DNA of 64,000 nt. Source: Anastrepha obliqua. Lineage: Eukaryota > Arthropoda > Insecta > Diptera > Tephritidae. Of this stretch, positions 54,890 to 64,000 are shown one piece after another; positions within the stretch are counted from its first letter, which is position 1, and every line of letters starts with the position of its first letter. A model generated the notes under the pieces. It was given only the letters and a program-made list of their open reading frames with translations. It was not told the origin of the DNA and searched no databases. A program made the translations under genes and the position numbers. The stretch lies in assembly GCF_027943255.1 (NCBI RefSeq), contig NC_072895.1, positions 46,846,001 through 46,910,000 on the forward strand, given 5' to 3'.

Positions 54890-57069
54890 CATATTTTATG
54901 AATAAGTGAGCAATCCTAACAGTAAATAAAAAAAATAAAAAAAACACAATTTATATTTATTCTGTGCATACTTTGTTGTTGCAATAAAAAAACTGTAATA
55001 AATTCTTTTATAGCCAAGCAGCATAGACACACAGGCCGTAAATACTGCATCATGTCTGTAGATATCATACAAGTAGCGGAGCTAACAAAATGTACAAACA
55101 ACTACAAATCGTAGCGAATCACAAAACATTTAACGAAATAGAAGCAACAACTTAAAAGATACCAACAACAATAAAACCAATGAAAATCAGTTAACACAAA
55201 CACAGACAAATGAAAAATGAAATTTTAATTGCCGGCAATCAATTTAATTACAGTTCAATTATCATCAAATGATCACTAAGAACATCAGCAACAATAAAAA
55301 CACCAATAGCAAACAACATGCTTCGAATCACACTCATCGTAAAACTAAAGAGAAAAAACGAAAAAAAGAAAGAAAAAACGAAATGGCACTCAATGATGAA
55401 CTACAGCGACCAGACGGACGAACGGATAAGTAGTGAACCCAAAAACCTCTACAAGGATAGTGCCGATCTAACTGGATGACTGGCGTTAAACGATCAGTCG
55501 ACTAGTCGTCTTTCTACAGTTCAACACAAAAGTATGCAACATACAAATCGATCTGATCGCAAGTATGTAAGTATCGATCATCAAACGATCAGGCTGAAGA
55601 TTGAGCACCGCGCAGCATATCGACGAGTAATTACTGGAAACGAAAGTGTTAAATGCTCAACTAGGCAGAACAACAGCAAAATTAATAAAACAGATTTATC
55701 TGTAAAGCCGGCAGCAACAAGCAACAAGCAACAAAACGACAAAACACAACACTGCCCTCAGCTACATTCATGAAAACAAAGTTCGACAGGCCGTTGCTAC
55801 GTTCGCTCAGTCAGTCAATTCAATTCACTCATTCAATTTTGGCCACAATAGATTGGCCGATTGACGATTGGAGGGGGCAACAAGTAAGCAACAGCCAACA
55901 CTCAAGTGAAGAAGATCGCGATCGTTTGTCGGCGTAACGAGGCTAAAATTGCGGCGAAACGTTTTGCATTTGAAGCGAATGGGAAACGATGCAACAAATC
56001 AGATGTAGATAGATTTGGAAAGCCTTGGAAGCAGGCGTGTACGAGCGAATGATTGTTGCAATTGATAGCTGCCGCATTTGATGGTGAACTAAAATAAGCG
56101 GGGAAAAAAGTAAAACAGAAATTGAAGGCATATAAATGAATGGGATGAATGATACAGAAGGTGATTATGTATCGCAGAATCTAATCAATGTTTTCTCGCC
56201 TTCTGTTCAAAAAGTACTCGGAAAATGTGAATAAAATTAAAACTTATTCATATTAAAGGTGGTAGCACTAGGCCAGCAACAACAGCAACAATGTCACGAG
56301 AACAAAAGTAGAAGTAGTAGTAGGACGAACTATGTTGCACAGAGGCCATGAAGCTGGAACTAGAAGCATATGACGATGGTGCGAATGGAATGGGTTTTCG
56401 TCATTTCATTTTATACTGACATCCGGATTTATACGGCAAAAGAAAAAAAACATATCATCACCTTGTAATAGATTCACCTTGTTGATAGGCATTTCCTACA
56501 AAGTACCTGTCATATTCATGGCAACCAAAAGCAGCACATATACATATATGCACATATGCATATGTATACCAGGGCGGGCCAATTTTTTGGACATCGTTCC
56601 TAGCAGATTCGGATTCTACATAAAGTTTTAAGAAAAAAGTCGACTAGAGCGTAGCTCTAAAGCCAATTTCGAGTCGTCTAAATTTTAAAAGAAGCTATCT
56701 TTAAACAATACAAAGTTAATATGAAAATTAGTATTGATCAAAGTGTTGAATGTTATTTTTTCTAGTTTTCTAATATAAACTTGCATTTCAGGATTTTTTG
56801 TCACAAGATTTTATATATAAATTGTTTATTTAAAGAACTCCATGGTTGCGCTACAAAGCCATTTATATGAATTTTTTTAGTAGTTAATAAGTGACTGCAT
56901 GTAATTTTGGTATGTGTACATCAACTAATAAATTTTAAAATATTTCCAATTACATTTTTTTGTATCATTATTTGTATTATAATAAACAATGTATTTACAA
57001 TTAATTTAGTTTCTGATACTTTCAATAGGAGGTTTATTTTTTCGATTTCTATCTATGTGCATTGCTTTA
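54890..57069 (-). other. retn upstream intron, non-coding
   Basis: No gene or repeat family recognised. CAACAA-type runs occur, and the frames at 55534-55773 and 56907-57089 carry no motif. A search for the missing retn ARID exon here was negative. Confidence 0.5.
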
Positions 57070-57270
57070 ACTCCTTGTTGTTGTTGTAGCAGTGCACTTA
57101 ACCCTGTTAGTGTAGTGTAGACCACCGGTGGTCTTCGTCTAGCTCATCCAACGGTAGAACCAGGGGGTTGGGTACCAGAAGGAGAGGGGTGCTAGATGAG
57201 TCGGTTTGATGGATACCACAAGGAGAGGGGTGCTAGATGAGTGGGTTTGATGGTACATGTGAAAAGCTGG
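57070..57270 (-). mobile_element. LINE 3' end with internal 44-bp tandem duplication
   Basis: TTGTTGTTGTAGCAGTGCAC at 57077 is the inverse CAA-type tail, followed by CTTCGTCTAGCTCATCCAAC. The block GGAGAGGGGTGCTAGATGAG appears twice in tandem (57180 and 57224) with its flanks. It then reads GTACATGTGAAAAG like the 53905 copy. Confidence 0.7.
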
Positions 57271-57684
57271 GTAGAGTTTATAGAATTCAATGTAGAATCC
57301 GAAAAATAGTTTCATACGCATTGACCCATCCGAATGTTTACATACATATATAACAGCACTTCTTCTAAACCTTATCACCCATCTTTACACTTTTCATTTG
57401 CCGATTTTGAAATCGCCTTCAACTGCTTCAAGCTCTTTTGGGAATATGCAGCTTTACTTGATCAAATAGATGCATTCAGAGTGATATATTTTTGGGCCAG
57501 TGCATTATTATGGTGAAGTACGAATTGTTGCTCCACAATTACGGCCTCTTGCGACGAATATTCTCTCTGAAACGTTTCAGTAAGCTCACATAATACTCCT
57601 TATTTACTGATTTATCATAGTTAAGCAAGCAATGGCAATTCAAAACAATGTTCGACAAAACTCTGAATTTAAGTCGAAATTGTC
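57271..57684 (-). other. retn upstream intron, unassigned
   Basis: Mostly unassigned. The minus-strand frame at 57139-57378 and the plus-strand frame at 57334-57516 have no firm domain. A phrase like GFGLVHHCTNALAQ, sometimes seen in mariner-like elements, may underlie 57490-57560. Confidence 0.35.
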
Positions 57685-57962
57685 GTTTTTTTGCTTTTTT
57701 GTTTCTTTTTTAATTTTTTTTTTTTAATTTTTTTTTTTTTATTTTTTTTTAATTTTTTTTAAATTTTTGTTAAAAATTTTTTTTAATTTTTTTTTTTAAT
57801 TTTGTTTTTTAATTTTTGTTTTAATTTTTTTTATTTATTTTTTTTTTTTTAACTTTTCTTTTAATATAATTTTTGTTTTTTTAATTTGTTTTTAATTTTT
57901 TTTTTAATTTTTTTTATTTCTTCTTTAATTTTTTTTTTTTAATTTTTTTTTTTTAAGTTTCT
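57685..57962. repeat. T-rich low-complexity tract (expanded poly(A) of a minus-strand LINE)
   Basis: About 280 bp of T-runs broken by AATT blocks, followed by GGTTGGTTGG repeats to 57998. It lies exactly at the 3' side of the minus-strand LINE at 58010-58480, so on that strand it is an A-rich tail. Decay plus slippage of a long poly(A) is the simplest reading. Confidence 0.7.
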
Positions 57963-58009
57963 TGTGTTTTTCTTGGTTGGTTGGTTAGTTGGTTGGTTTA
58001 AGGGTGACC

Positions 58010-58480
58010 CCGCATCGGAGTGCCATATAGACCGCAAGTTGGGTCCGTTGAGTTGCCCTAGAGCTCATTATGTTATATGATTTCCCCACCTAACCGAGAT
58101 TTTTATTGTAGATTTTGGTCAAAGATAATAATTCGTTTCGAGAATTTGATAAGAGATCCGATTTTCAGGTTCGAGAGTACTGAAAGATTGTCAATTGTTG
58201 GAGAGCCTAGAAGAGCGAGTCGACTTCTGGCTAGACCGGGACAACTGCACAGCAAATGTCTGCTCGATACTTCCTCATCTTCGTCCTCGCAGTATCTGCA
58301 CAGACTTACATGATAGTATATGTCGGAAGAGATAACAGTGTTCCTGTTCAGTATGGCCGAATGGCCAAGATACTTATTCCATTTCGATATAGCATTCATG
58401 CGTGTCGCTGCTTTCGCTGCAATCGCTTTGCCAGCCAGATCGATAGGGAACAAGTGAAGCAACGTACTTAGAGCCTTAGT
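58010..58480 (-). mobile_element. LINE C-terminal ORF2 fragment, 119-codon open frame
   Basis: The open frame 58462-58103 reads RMNAISKWNKYLGHSAILNR, then CRYCEDEDEEVSSRHLLCSC, PGLARSRLALLGSPTIDNLS and LSNLKIGSLIKF. The C-x2-C...H-x4-C tail is complete. It closely parallels the 6850-7770 copy (ARRLRSLGAPFFDSL), so both belong to one I/Jockey-group family. The intact frame suggests relatively recent insertion. 5'-truncated. Confidence 0.85.
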
Positions 58481-60899
58481 AGGTGTAGTGTTTTTCTTAT
58501 TTTTTGTTTTTCCTGTTTTTTTATTTTGTTTTTCTTGTTTTTTTTATTTTTTTTTTTTTTTTGGTTTTTTATTTTTTTTTTCGTATGAATGTGAAACGGC
58601 AGGTATTTTTTGAATAGCAGTTATTTACTAGCGATTTGTTTCTGTTTTTACGAAACGCCTGCCATCGCAATTGGTTCAATCAATCATGACAGGCTACAGA
58701 AACACCCTGTATGCGTATATACATGGATATGTATGTAAATTAGTGCATACATAGCAAGTACTTCATACAATAAATAAACGGTGTGCAGTGAAATTAAATA
58801 AAAGGCGATCAGTTAATGGTCATAAAATTCAGTTTAATAAAAAAGTAATTTGTACACACGCGTTTTGCTTCGTATTTTTTCTATCTCAATCGTTTTTTAC
58901 GACTTCGCCCCAGAGGAATCAATCAAACTACAAATGATCGACATGTTGATTGAATGAAAACGTTGTTGTGTTGTGATGTATTATACGACTTGAATGCGTA
59001 AACATGAGTAAAAAAAATACGCCTCCAGGCAACGGCAACGGGCGGCAGATCGATCAGTGCAGATCAGTGAAGAATTCAAATTCAAATAAAAATTGGAAAT
59101 AATGTTGAGAAATAAAAAGTGAGAAATTACCCAACGATTGAACGTTGCCTGCATGCAATAGAGGCAGGAGATGAAGGTGGTGGCTAAACGATCGAGATGA
59201 TCGAGTGATCGATGCAAGTTCAAAGTACTTAATAGTCGTGCGTATGAACGTTCGCCCAAATGCACGATCCAACGCTGGAGTCCGATTTAATGATGCGCAC
59301 AAAAACAAGCGCCGAATCTACATACATACGTATATACATACATACATATATACATAGTTAATAATAAGTAAAGCAGCTGGAAAAAAATTAATTGCATGTC
59401 AGATGGACTGCAAAGCAAGCGGCGAAGAAAGTGCGCCAAATAAAGAATTTTAATGAACGCAAACTTTGTTTTTCGTTTCGACGAAATAAAAATACCAAAT
59501 ACCATTTTTTTGTTTGTGTTTCAGACATTTGTCAAAATTTAAGTGCATACAGAAGAAACTAAATCACAGATTGCATAACAGTGCGATCGTCGATGACACC
59601 TTAGCTAATGATCGCTGGCGCCAAACCACAAACGAGTACCCATCGTGCCACTCATTACATCTTTGCTTTCGAAAGAAAATTATTATAGCACACATACGCA
59701 CGGCAGAGGGGAGCGGAGTTAAAACTACATAAAAATGTAGAGTAGCATAAAAATTATTTGGAACTGCATTAAAAATTTGTATAAGTATGGCTAACATTGC
59801 GAGTGAATAATGCAATAAAAGTCGGTAGTAGACAAGACACACAAACACAAACAACAATAAATAATATCTAAGTGAGAGACATACGCGCTGATTGAGTGGC
59901 GGCGACAGACTATCGAATGCAGTAAAAGTGCAGCAAAAATTCCATATATGTACAGAGGTAGAAGCAAAAATAGTGGCAATGATGACTATCCGCATTTGTG
60001 GAGTGCCTAAAAGCGGTCCCATGCAAGTAGGTGCCCAACAGCCTGCTGCCCCATCATCAGCTTAATTATCACTAATAATACAATCAACACACTCAAAGCA
60101 ACACCACGCAGTGTACATGCATACATACAAACATACAAACATATTTGTCATATGCGAAGCGGGAAGTATCAGCCAGCTGTAGTGCGTTGCCGCAGTTGGT
60201 TGCAATTCGGTTTGGTACTTTTCTCAGAGCCCCCACTAATGTTGCTCTGCATAAGTGCAGGTATGCGTTCAATTAAATTATTTATGTATATGTGTATGTG
60301 TAAGCTCACTCATTCATACAAATAAAAATAATAACAATAATGCACAACTTTAAGAAAATCACTTCAGTTGCCAAGCAATACAAATTTGCTGTGTAATCAT
60401 CTTCAGCGGCAATTGAGTCATCACATCGCCATTCTTTGTTTATGGCTAAATTGGTAGGTGATAAAATTATGTTAATCAAAAATTAATTAATTCATTATTT
60501 TGTTTTTATTCGATGCACAAGTGGAACTCGAAATTGAATTGTTAATCAAATTAGGTTGCAGAGAAATTGTGCCACGTAATTGCTGTTGCACGTGTTGCCT
60601 GCACTACTGGAGCAAAATTCTGTATACGATGGAATATTGAGTGTATGCCAATGAAGCGATAACCGGAAAGGTATTTTATTGAAGTTGTAAAACCTTCCAT
60701 ATACATACAGTTTTGGTTCATACCTCCTTTCTTCGGGATTGGGTAGATGGCGACTATATTTCAATCTCTGTTCCCTGTTAGTCTGAATAAATTTGTGCCT
60801 ATTCTAAAAACCTCTGCCTTCGAAAACTAGTGATGATCAGACAAAAAGGGACTATCGTCTCTATAGTGTATACGAATCTTTAACAAGCAAAAGACTGCA
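58481..60899 (-). other. retn upstream intron, non-coding
   Basis: T-rich runs at 58490-58585. CAGAAACACCCTGTA near 58700 could be an isolated transposon end. CATA microsatellite at 59320-59357. The frames on both strands at 58981-60022 carry no known motif. No retn exon was found. Confidence 0.5.
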
Positions 60900-61045
60900 T
60901 TTCCACGACATTTGGTTCCACGTTACCGAAACGACCCGGAGTTATATCCGGCCAAGGACTATCACTCCAGCAGCATTCCCCGTATGTAAGTATGGGGAAT
61001 GTTTATGCTTCTACAACAACAACAATAACAACAACAACATCATCA
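60900..61045 (+). mobile_element. LINE 3' end with conserved hairpin (pair of 51327)
   Basis: Plus strand, same 3' end as 51460-51327. It contains CGACCCGGAGTTATATCCGG and GCCAAGGACTATCACTCCAG, then a stem-loop with arms CATTCCCCGTA/TATGGGGAATG. It ends in GCTTCTACAACAACAACAAT and more CAA/TAA units to about 61040. No coding part was retained. Confidence 0.75.
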
Positions 61046-61374
61046 CTATGAGTGCACAAATTACTTAGAGGAATTAAGTAAAACCAAGTTTTTCGGCACC
61101 TGATTTATCTAATGGTGAAAATAACTGAATTTTGCTTTGCAACCATTTTCGATACAGGTCCACATTGTATCGGCTGCGGCCTGTCCTATCACGTTTGCGG
61201 AAAATCTCTCGAACTTATCGAATACGAATTTGCCAACGGTTTTCTCATAGCAAGTAGTAACTGCTGCTAATGGTAGACTTATAGAAATAGAAGTCAGAAA
61301 TATGTTCTGGGCAACAATGAAAGTCGGCTGAATACAGTAGAGAAGTTATGTGAAAAATTGTATATTTGTGGCAG
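61046..61374 (-). other. retn upstream intron, non-coding
   Basis: Nothing recognised. Confidence 0.45.
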
Positions 61375-61574
61375 CATGTTATGCTGTGCTATGTTGTATT
61401 ATGGTCTGTAGCGCTATGTTATTTTTTAAGATATTTCTGTTGAAAGCTCTCCATTTCGTATAGTTAGTGCTTAAATTTCTTGCAATATTTTTCATTACTT
61501 ATTTTCTTATGTCATGGGCTGTTATGATATGACGTCCTATGTTATGTTATGATTAATATGAATTCCATTATATG
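61375..61574. repeat. degenerate ATGTT-rich margin of the satellite
   Basis: Scattered ATGTTATG-like words (61378-61400, 61502-61575) separated by unique sequence. These are probably decayed outskirts of the neighbouring array. Confidence 0.5.
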
Positions 61575-61897
61575 ATTTGTTATGTTATGTTATGTTATGT
61601 AAGTTATGTTATGTTATATTATATTATATTATATTATATTATGTTATGTTATGTTATGTTATGTTATGTTATGTTATGTTATGTTATGTTATGTTATGTT
61701 ATGTTATGTTATGTTATGTTATGTTATGTTATGTTATGTTATGTTATGTTATGTTATGTTATGTTATGTTATGTTATGTTATGTTATGTTATGTTATGTT
61801 ATGTTATGTTATGTTATGTTATGTTATGTTATGTTATGTTATGTTATGTTATGTTATGTTATGTTATGTTATGTTATGTTATGTTATGTTATGTTAA
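61575..61897. repeat. (TTATG)n pentanucleotide satellite, ~320 bp
   Basis: Almost uninterrupted TTATG units, with a short TTATA-variant block at 61615-61640. A period of 5 bp makes all three plus-strand frames open and repeating Met-Leu-Cys-Tyr-Val. These 106-121-codon frames are artefacts of the repeat, not genes. Confidence 0.95.
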
Positions 61898-63137
61898 ATA
61901 ATAGTAAGTTATGTCTTGTTATGTCAAGTTTTTTAATTTTATTTTATTTCATTTCTTTTCGTTACAAATAATTCAGTTTAATTTTATTTTAATTTCTTTT
62001 ATTTATTTCATTATTATTTTCTTCTTTTCTAACCTATACCGAATAGAAAATATTTTCAATTAAATAACATTATTATTTCTGCATACGTGTTTCCCCATAC
62101 GTCAAATTAATTTAATTAAAAAATATTTCAATAACGTGTATTTTCTCGCTTGGCAACACGAAACCTCAACACAACAGCTACACAAAACTACTAATTTAAT
62201 AATGTTCAAGACACGAGTCTTCCCTAAATACTTATAAATGTAACTGTATTGTATAATTTTCTTCCTCAACATTTGTACTCATGCCACTACATACATACAT
62301 ATGTATATACATACATGCTATGTATTCTTAAAAATAATATTAAAATAATAAAATAATATTTTTCATGAACGTCTCGGCATTTACAAGTTCTATGGACAAC
62401 ATATAAAAACCGTACATTGAAATGAAAGCGTACAAGTGCGTTCGCAGCACACGGCCACTGAGCAGGTTTTAGTTTCCGTCATTTAGTCAATGCACCCGCA
62501 CCCTAACAGCGCAGCCAACCATTGGCGCACTACAGCAACGAAATTGTGTATGCACAGTGTAAAGCAAAATCTCAACAGTTTTCGATATGGAGTCAGTTTC
62601 TTAGATCTTTAATCTCTTATCAACTGAGTTTAATTTCCAAAACCAGAATATATATAAATATTCTATAAAATAAACAGAATTTTCATTAATATATAATGTA
62701 GAGAAATATGCGAAATGACCAATTTTTATTTGGCGACGTATTCAAATAGATTTAAAAAACAATTTTCCCCAACACCAGCTTTTCTGAAACAATTTTTCAC
62801 TCTGTGGACTCACTTGCTCCCACGCTTTGTGTATGAAATAAACAACATCTAAAAAATTTATTGATTTGACAATTGACAATTCCCAAGCAGAGTTTGCAAG
62901 CTGTCCGCTTATGAGGGAACTAAAATGACTTTGCTGAGGGAAAAAAGCGTACGCGCTCTGTTATGGGGAAGTTATCTGCTCAAGAGAAAAAACTTCAAAA
63001 AATCTCTAAGGATTTTTGAGCTACTGAAAAAAGCTATAAGGTTCGCCGGTAGCGAGCATGGTTATACCTGTTAAAACTGGTATAACTCACTATTGTCAAT
63101 GCTCCTAAATCTCTGTTCTTATATAAAGCAGGTTTTA
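61898..63137 (-). other. retn upstream intron, non-coding
   Basis: AT-rich with TTTTATTT runs and a CATA microsatellite at 62290-62316. No gene recognised. Confidence 0.5.
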
Positions 63138-63331
63138 TTAGGCCGCGTTCATACGGAGCAAATCTTGTTGCTTCAAAATTGTGCATTCCCTTTTGGTGTT
63201 GCCCGTTGGCAACTCCGTCGCTTGTAATTGTTGTAGTTCTTACGAGAACACAAAGGGTGTTGATAGAACACGAGCATCACAAGTAACAAGTTGAATAACC
63301 AAATGTTTCCCTGTATGAACGCCGTTTTAGG
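63138..63331. mobile_element. small MITE with ~30-bp imperfect inverted ends
   Basis: GGCCGCGTTCATACGGAGCA at about 63141 pairs with the inverse of GTTTCCCTGTATGAACGCCG ending near 63325. TTA on both sides could be a target duplication, which would suggest PIF/Harbinger. About 190 bp, no coding. Confidence 0.55.
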
Positions 63332-64000
63332 AACACTCATTAAGTGCTTCTAAACAAATGTAATTTTTGGCAACTCTTTTCCAGCGCTCCCCACATAAGC
63401 TTATTTATACCAGTTGATTCATCTATTCACCTCTTGCTAATGCTTGACGAATCGAAGACACACCTTTTATTTATTCTGGACTAACTTACGCGTACAATCC
63501 AATATTTAGAGGTTAAGCGAAGAAACACAACATTCAGTGGTTATAAATAAATGCTGAAATATTGAACGTCACTGTATGCAAATGCATACAAATATTAGCC
63601 AACACCTCCTCAAGTACAAAATAGCAAGCAAAACATATAACTTGGCACTGTTGTTGTTGCAAATGGAATGAGTAATAAACACAACTCAGTAAGAAAAAAA
63701 TACAACAAAAATAAGTATAAAAACCAAAAACAAAAATATATTTTATTTCAGTTTATAATCTGTGTATTTCCTAGGTACGTCTGAACGTGTATTTGTTTAA
63801 TAATTTTGCCATTTCCATGCTTTCGTCATCTGGTTGTTTGCTATGCTTTTTTTGTTTTGTGCTCGATTACATGCGCATTTCTGCTCATACATACATACAT
63901 ACATACACACGAACATATTAGTATATATGTACGCATATTGCTTGACTATTTTGAAGAATGCATTTAATTTGTTTGTGTTTACATTGCAAAGGCAACGAGA
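63332..64000 (-). other. retn upstream intron, non-coding
   Basis: CATA microsatellite at 63888-63908. No gene recognised up to the window end. Confidence 0.5.

Noticed and set aside
61572..61971. Three overlapping plus-strand frames of 106-121 codons repeating Met-Leu-Cys-Tyr-Val
   Set aside because: Purely the translation of a pentanucleotide repeat, which keeps all three frames open. No coding evidence.
52837..64000. Upstream retn exon encoding the start of ARID
   Set aside because: I looked on the minus strand for a segment ending in FSFMQKRG-like codons before a donor and found none, so it is placed beyond the window.
1..64000. CRISPR array or prokaryotic operon
   Set aside because: Spliced ARID3 gene, SINEs and mariner elements show animal nuclear DNA. 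The tandem repeats have no spacer pattern.

Overview
This is nuclear DNA of an insect, most likely a true fly and probably a tephritid fruit fly. The base composition is AT-rich and (CATA)n/(TATG)n microsatellites are frequent. DD34D, DD37D and DD41D mariner-type transposons are present, along with a tRNA-derived SINE and many 5'-truncated non-LTR retrotransposons. The one host gene is closest to dipteran dead ringer/retained. The family placement is inference; I could not search a database.

The host gene is retn (dead ringer, ARID3 family), on the minus strand. Five consecutive coding exons can be placed with matching splice sites and phases: 52653-52836 (middle of the ARID DNA-binding domain), 34181-34328 (end of ARID), 33401-34116, 32555-33237 and 31460-31791 (REKLES-beta-like segment and stop). 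Together they encode about 686 C-terminal residues. The start of ARID and the N-terminus were not found and should lie beyond 64000. The ARID domain is split by an 18.3-kb intron (34329-52652), and the intron before it exceeds 11 kb, so the right half of the window is intronic.

The left half (1-31 kb) is a transposon-rich intergenic region downstream of retn. It holds two MITEs (629-1093, 1558-1977), a mariner (2.6-3.9 kb), I/Jockey-type LINE remnants, a perfectly bounded PIF/Harbinger derivative (10633-11567), two DD37D elements (12.2-13.3 and 18.3-19.5 kb) and a large palindrome (20961-21515). A Transib-like element with RSS-heptamer ends sits inside a LINE (26637-27367). A pogo-like element (28941-30680) contains a rosa-type (DD41D) transposase remnant, part of which has expanded into a 73-bp minisatellite. 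A diverged approximately 330-bp duplication (27908-28240 / 30926-31253) lies just past the retn stop codon.

The retn introns carry rosa-type deletion derivatives (38.0, 39.0, 54.4 kb), a Tc1 copy (42.6 kb), SINEs (32.1, 35.7, 46.2 kb) and LINE 3' ends (37.0, 48, 51.3, 53.9, 57.1, 58.0, 60.9 kb). They also hold a near-perfect hairpin MITE (52363-52627) abutting the 5' splice site of the ARID exon, and a long pentanucleotide satellite (61575-61897). Apart from retn, every recognisable coding segment is transposon-derived and broken. I saw no tRNA, rRNA, microRNA or CRISPR.
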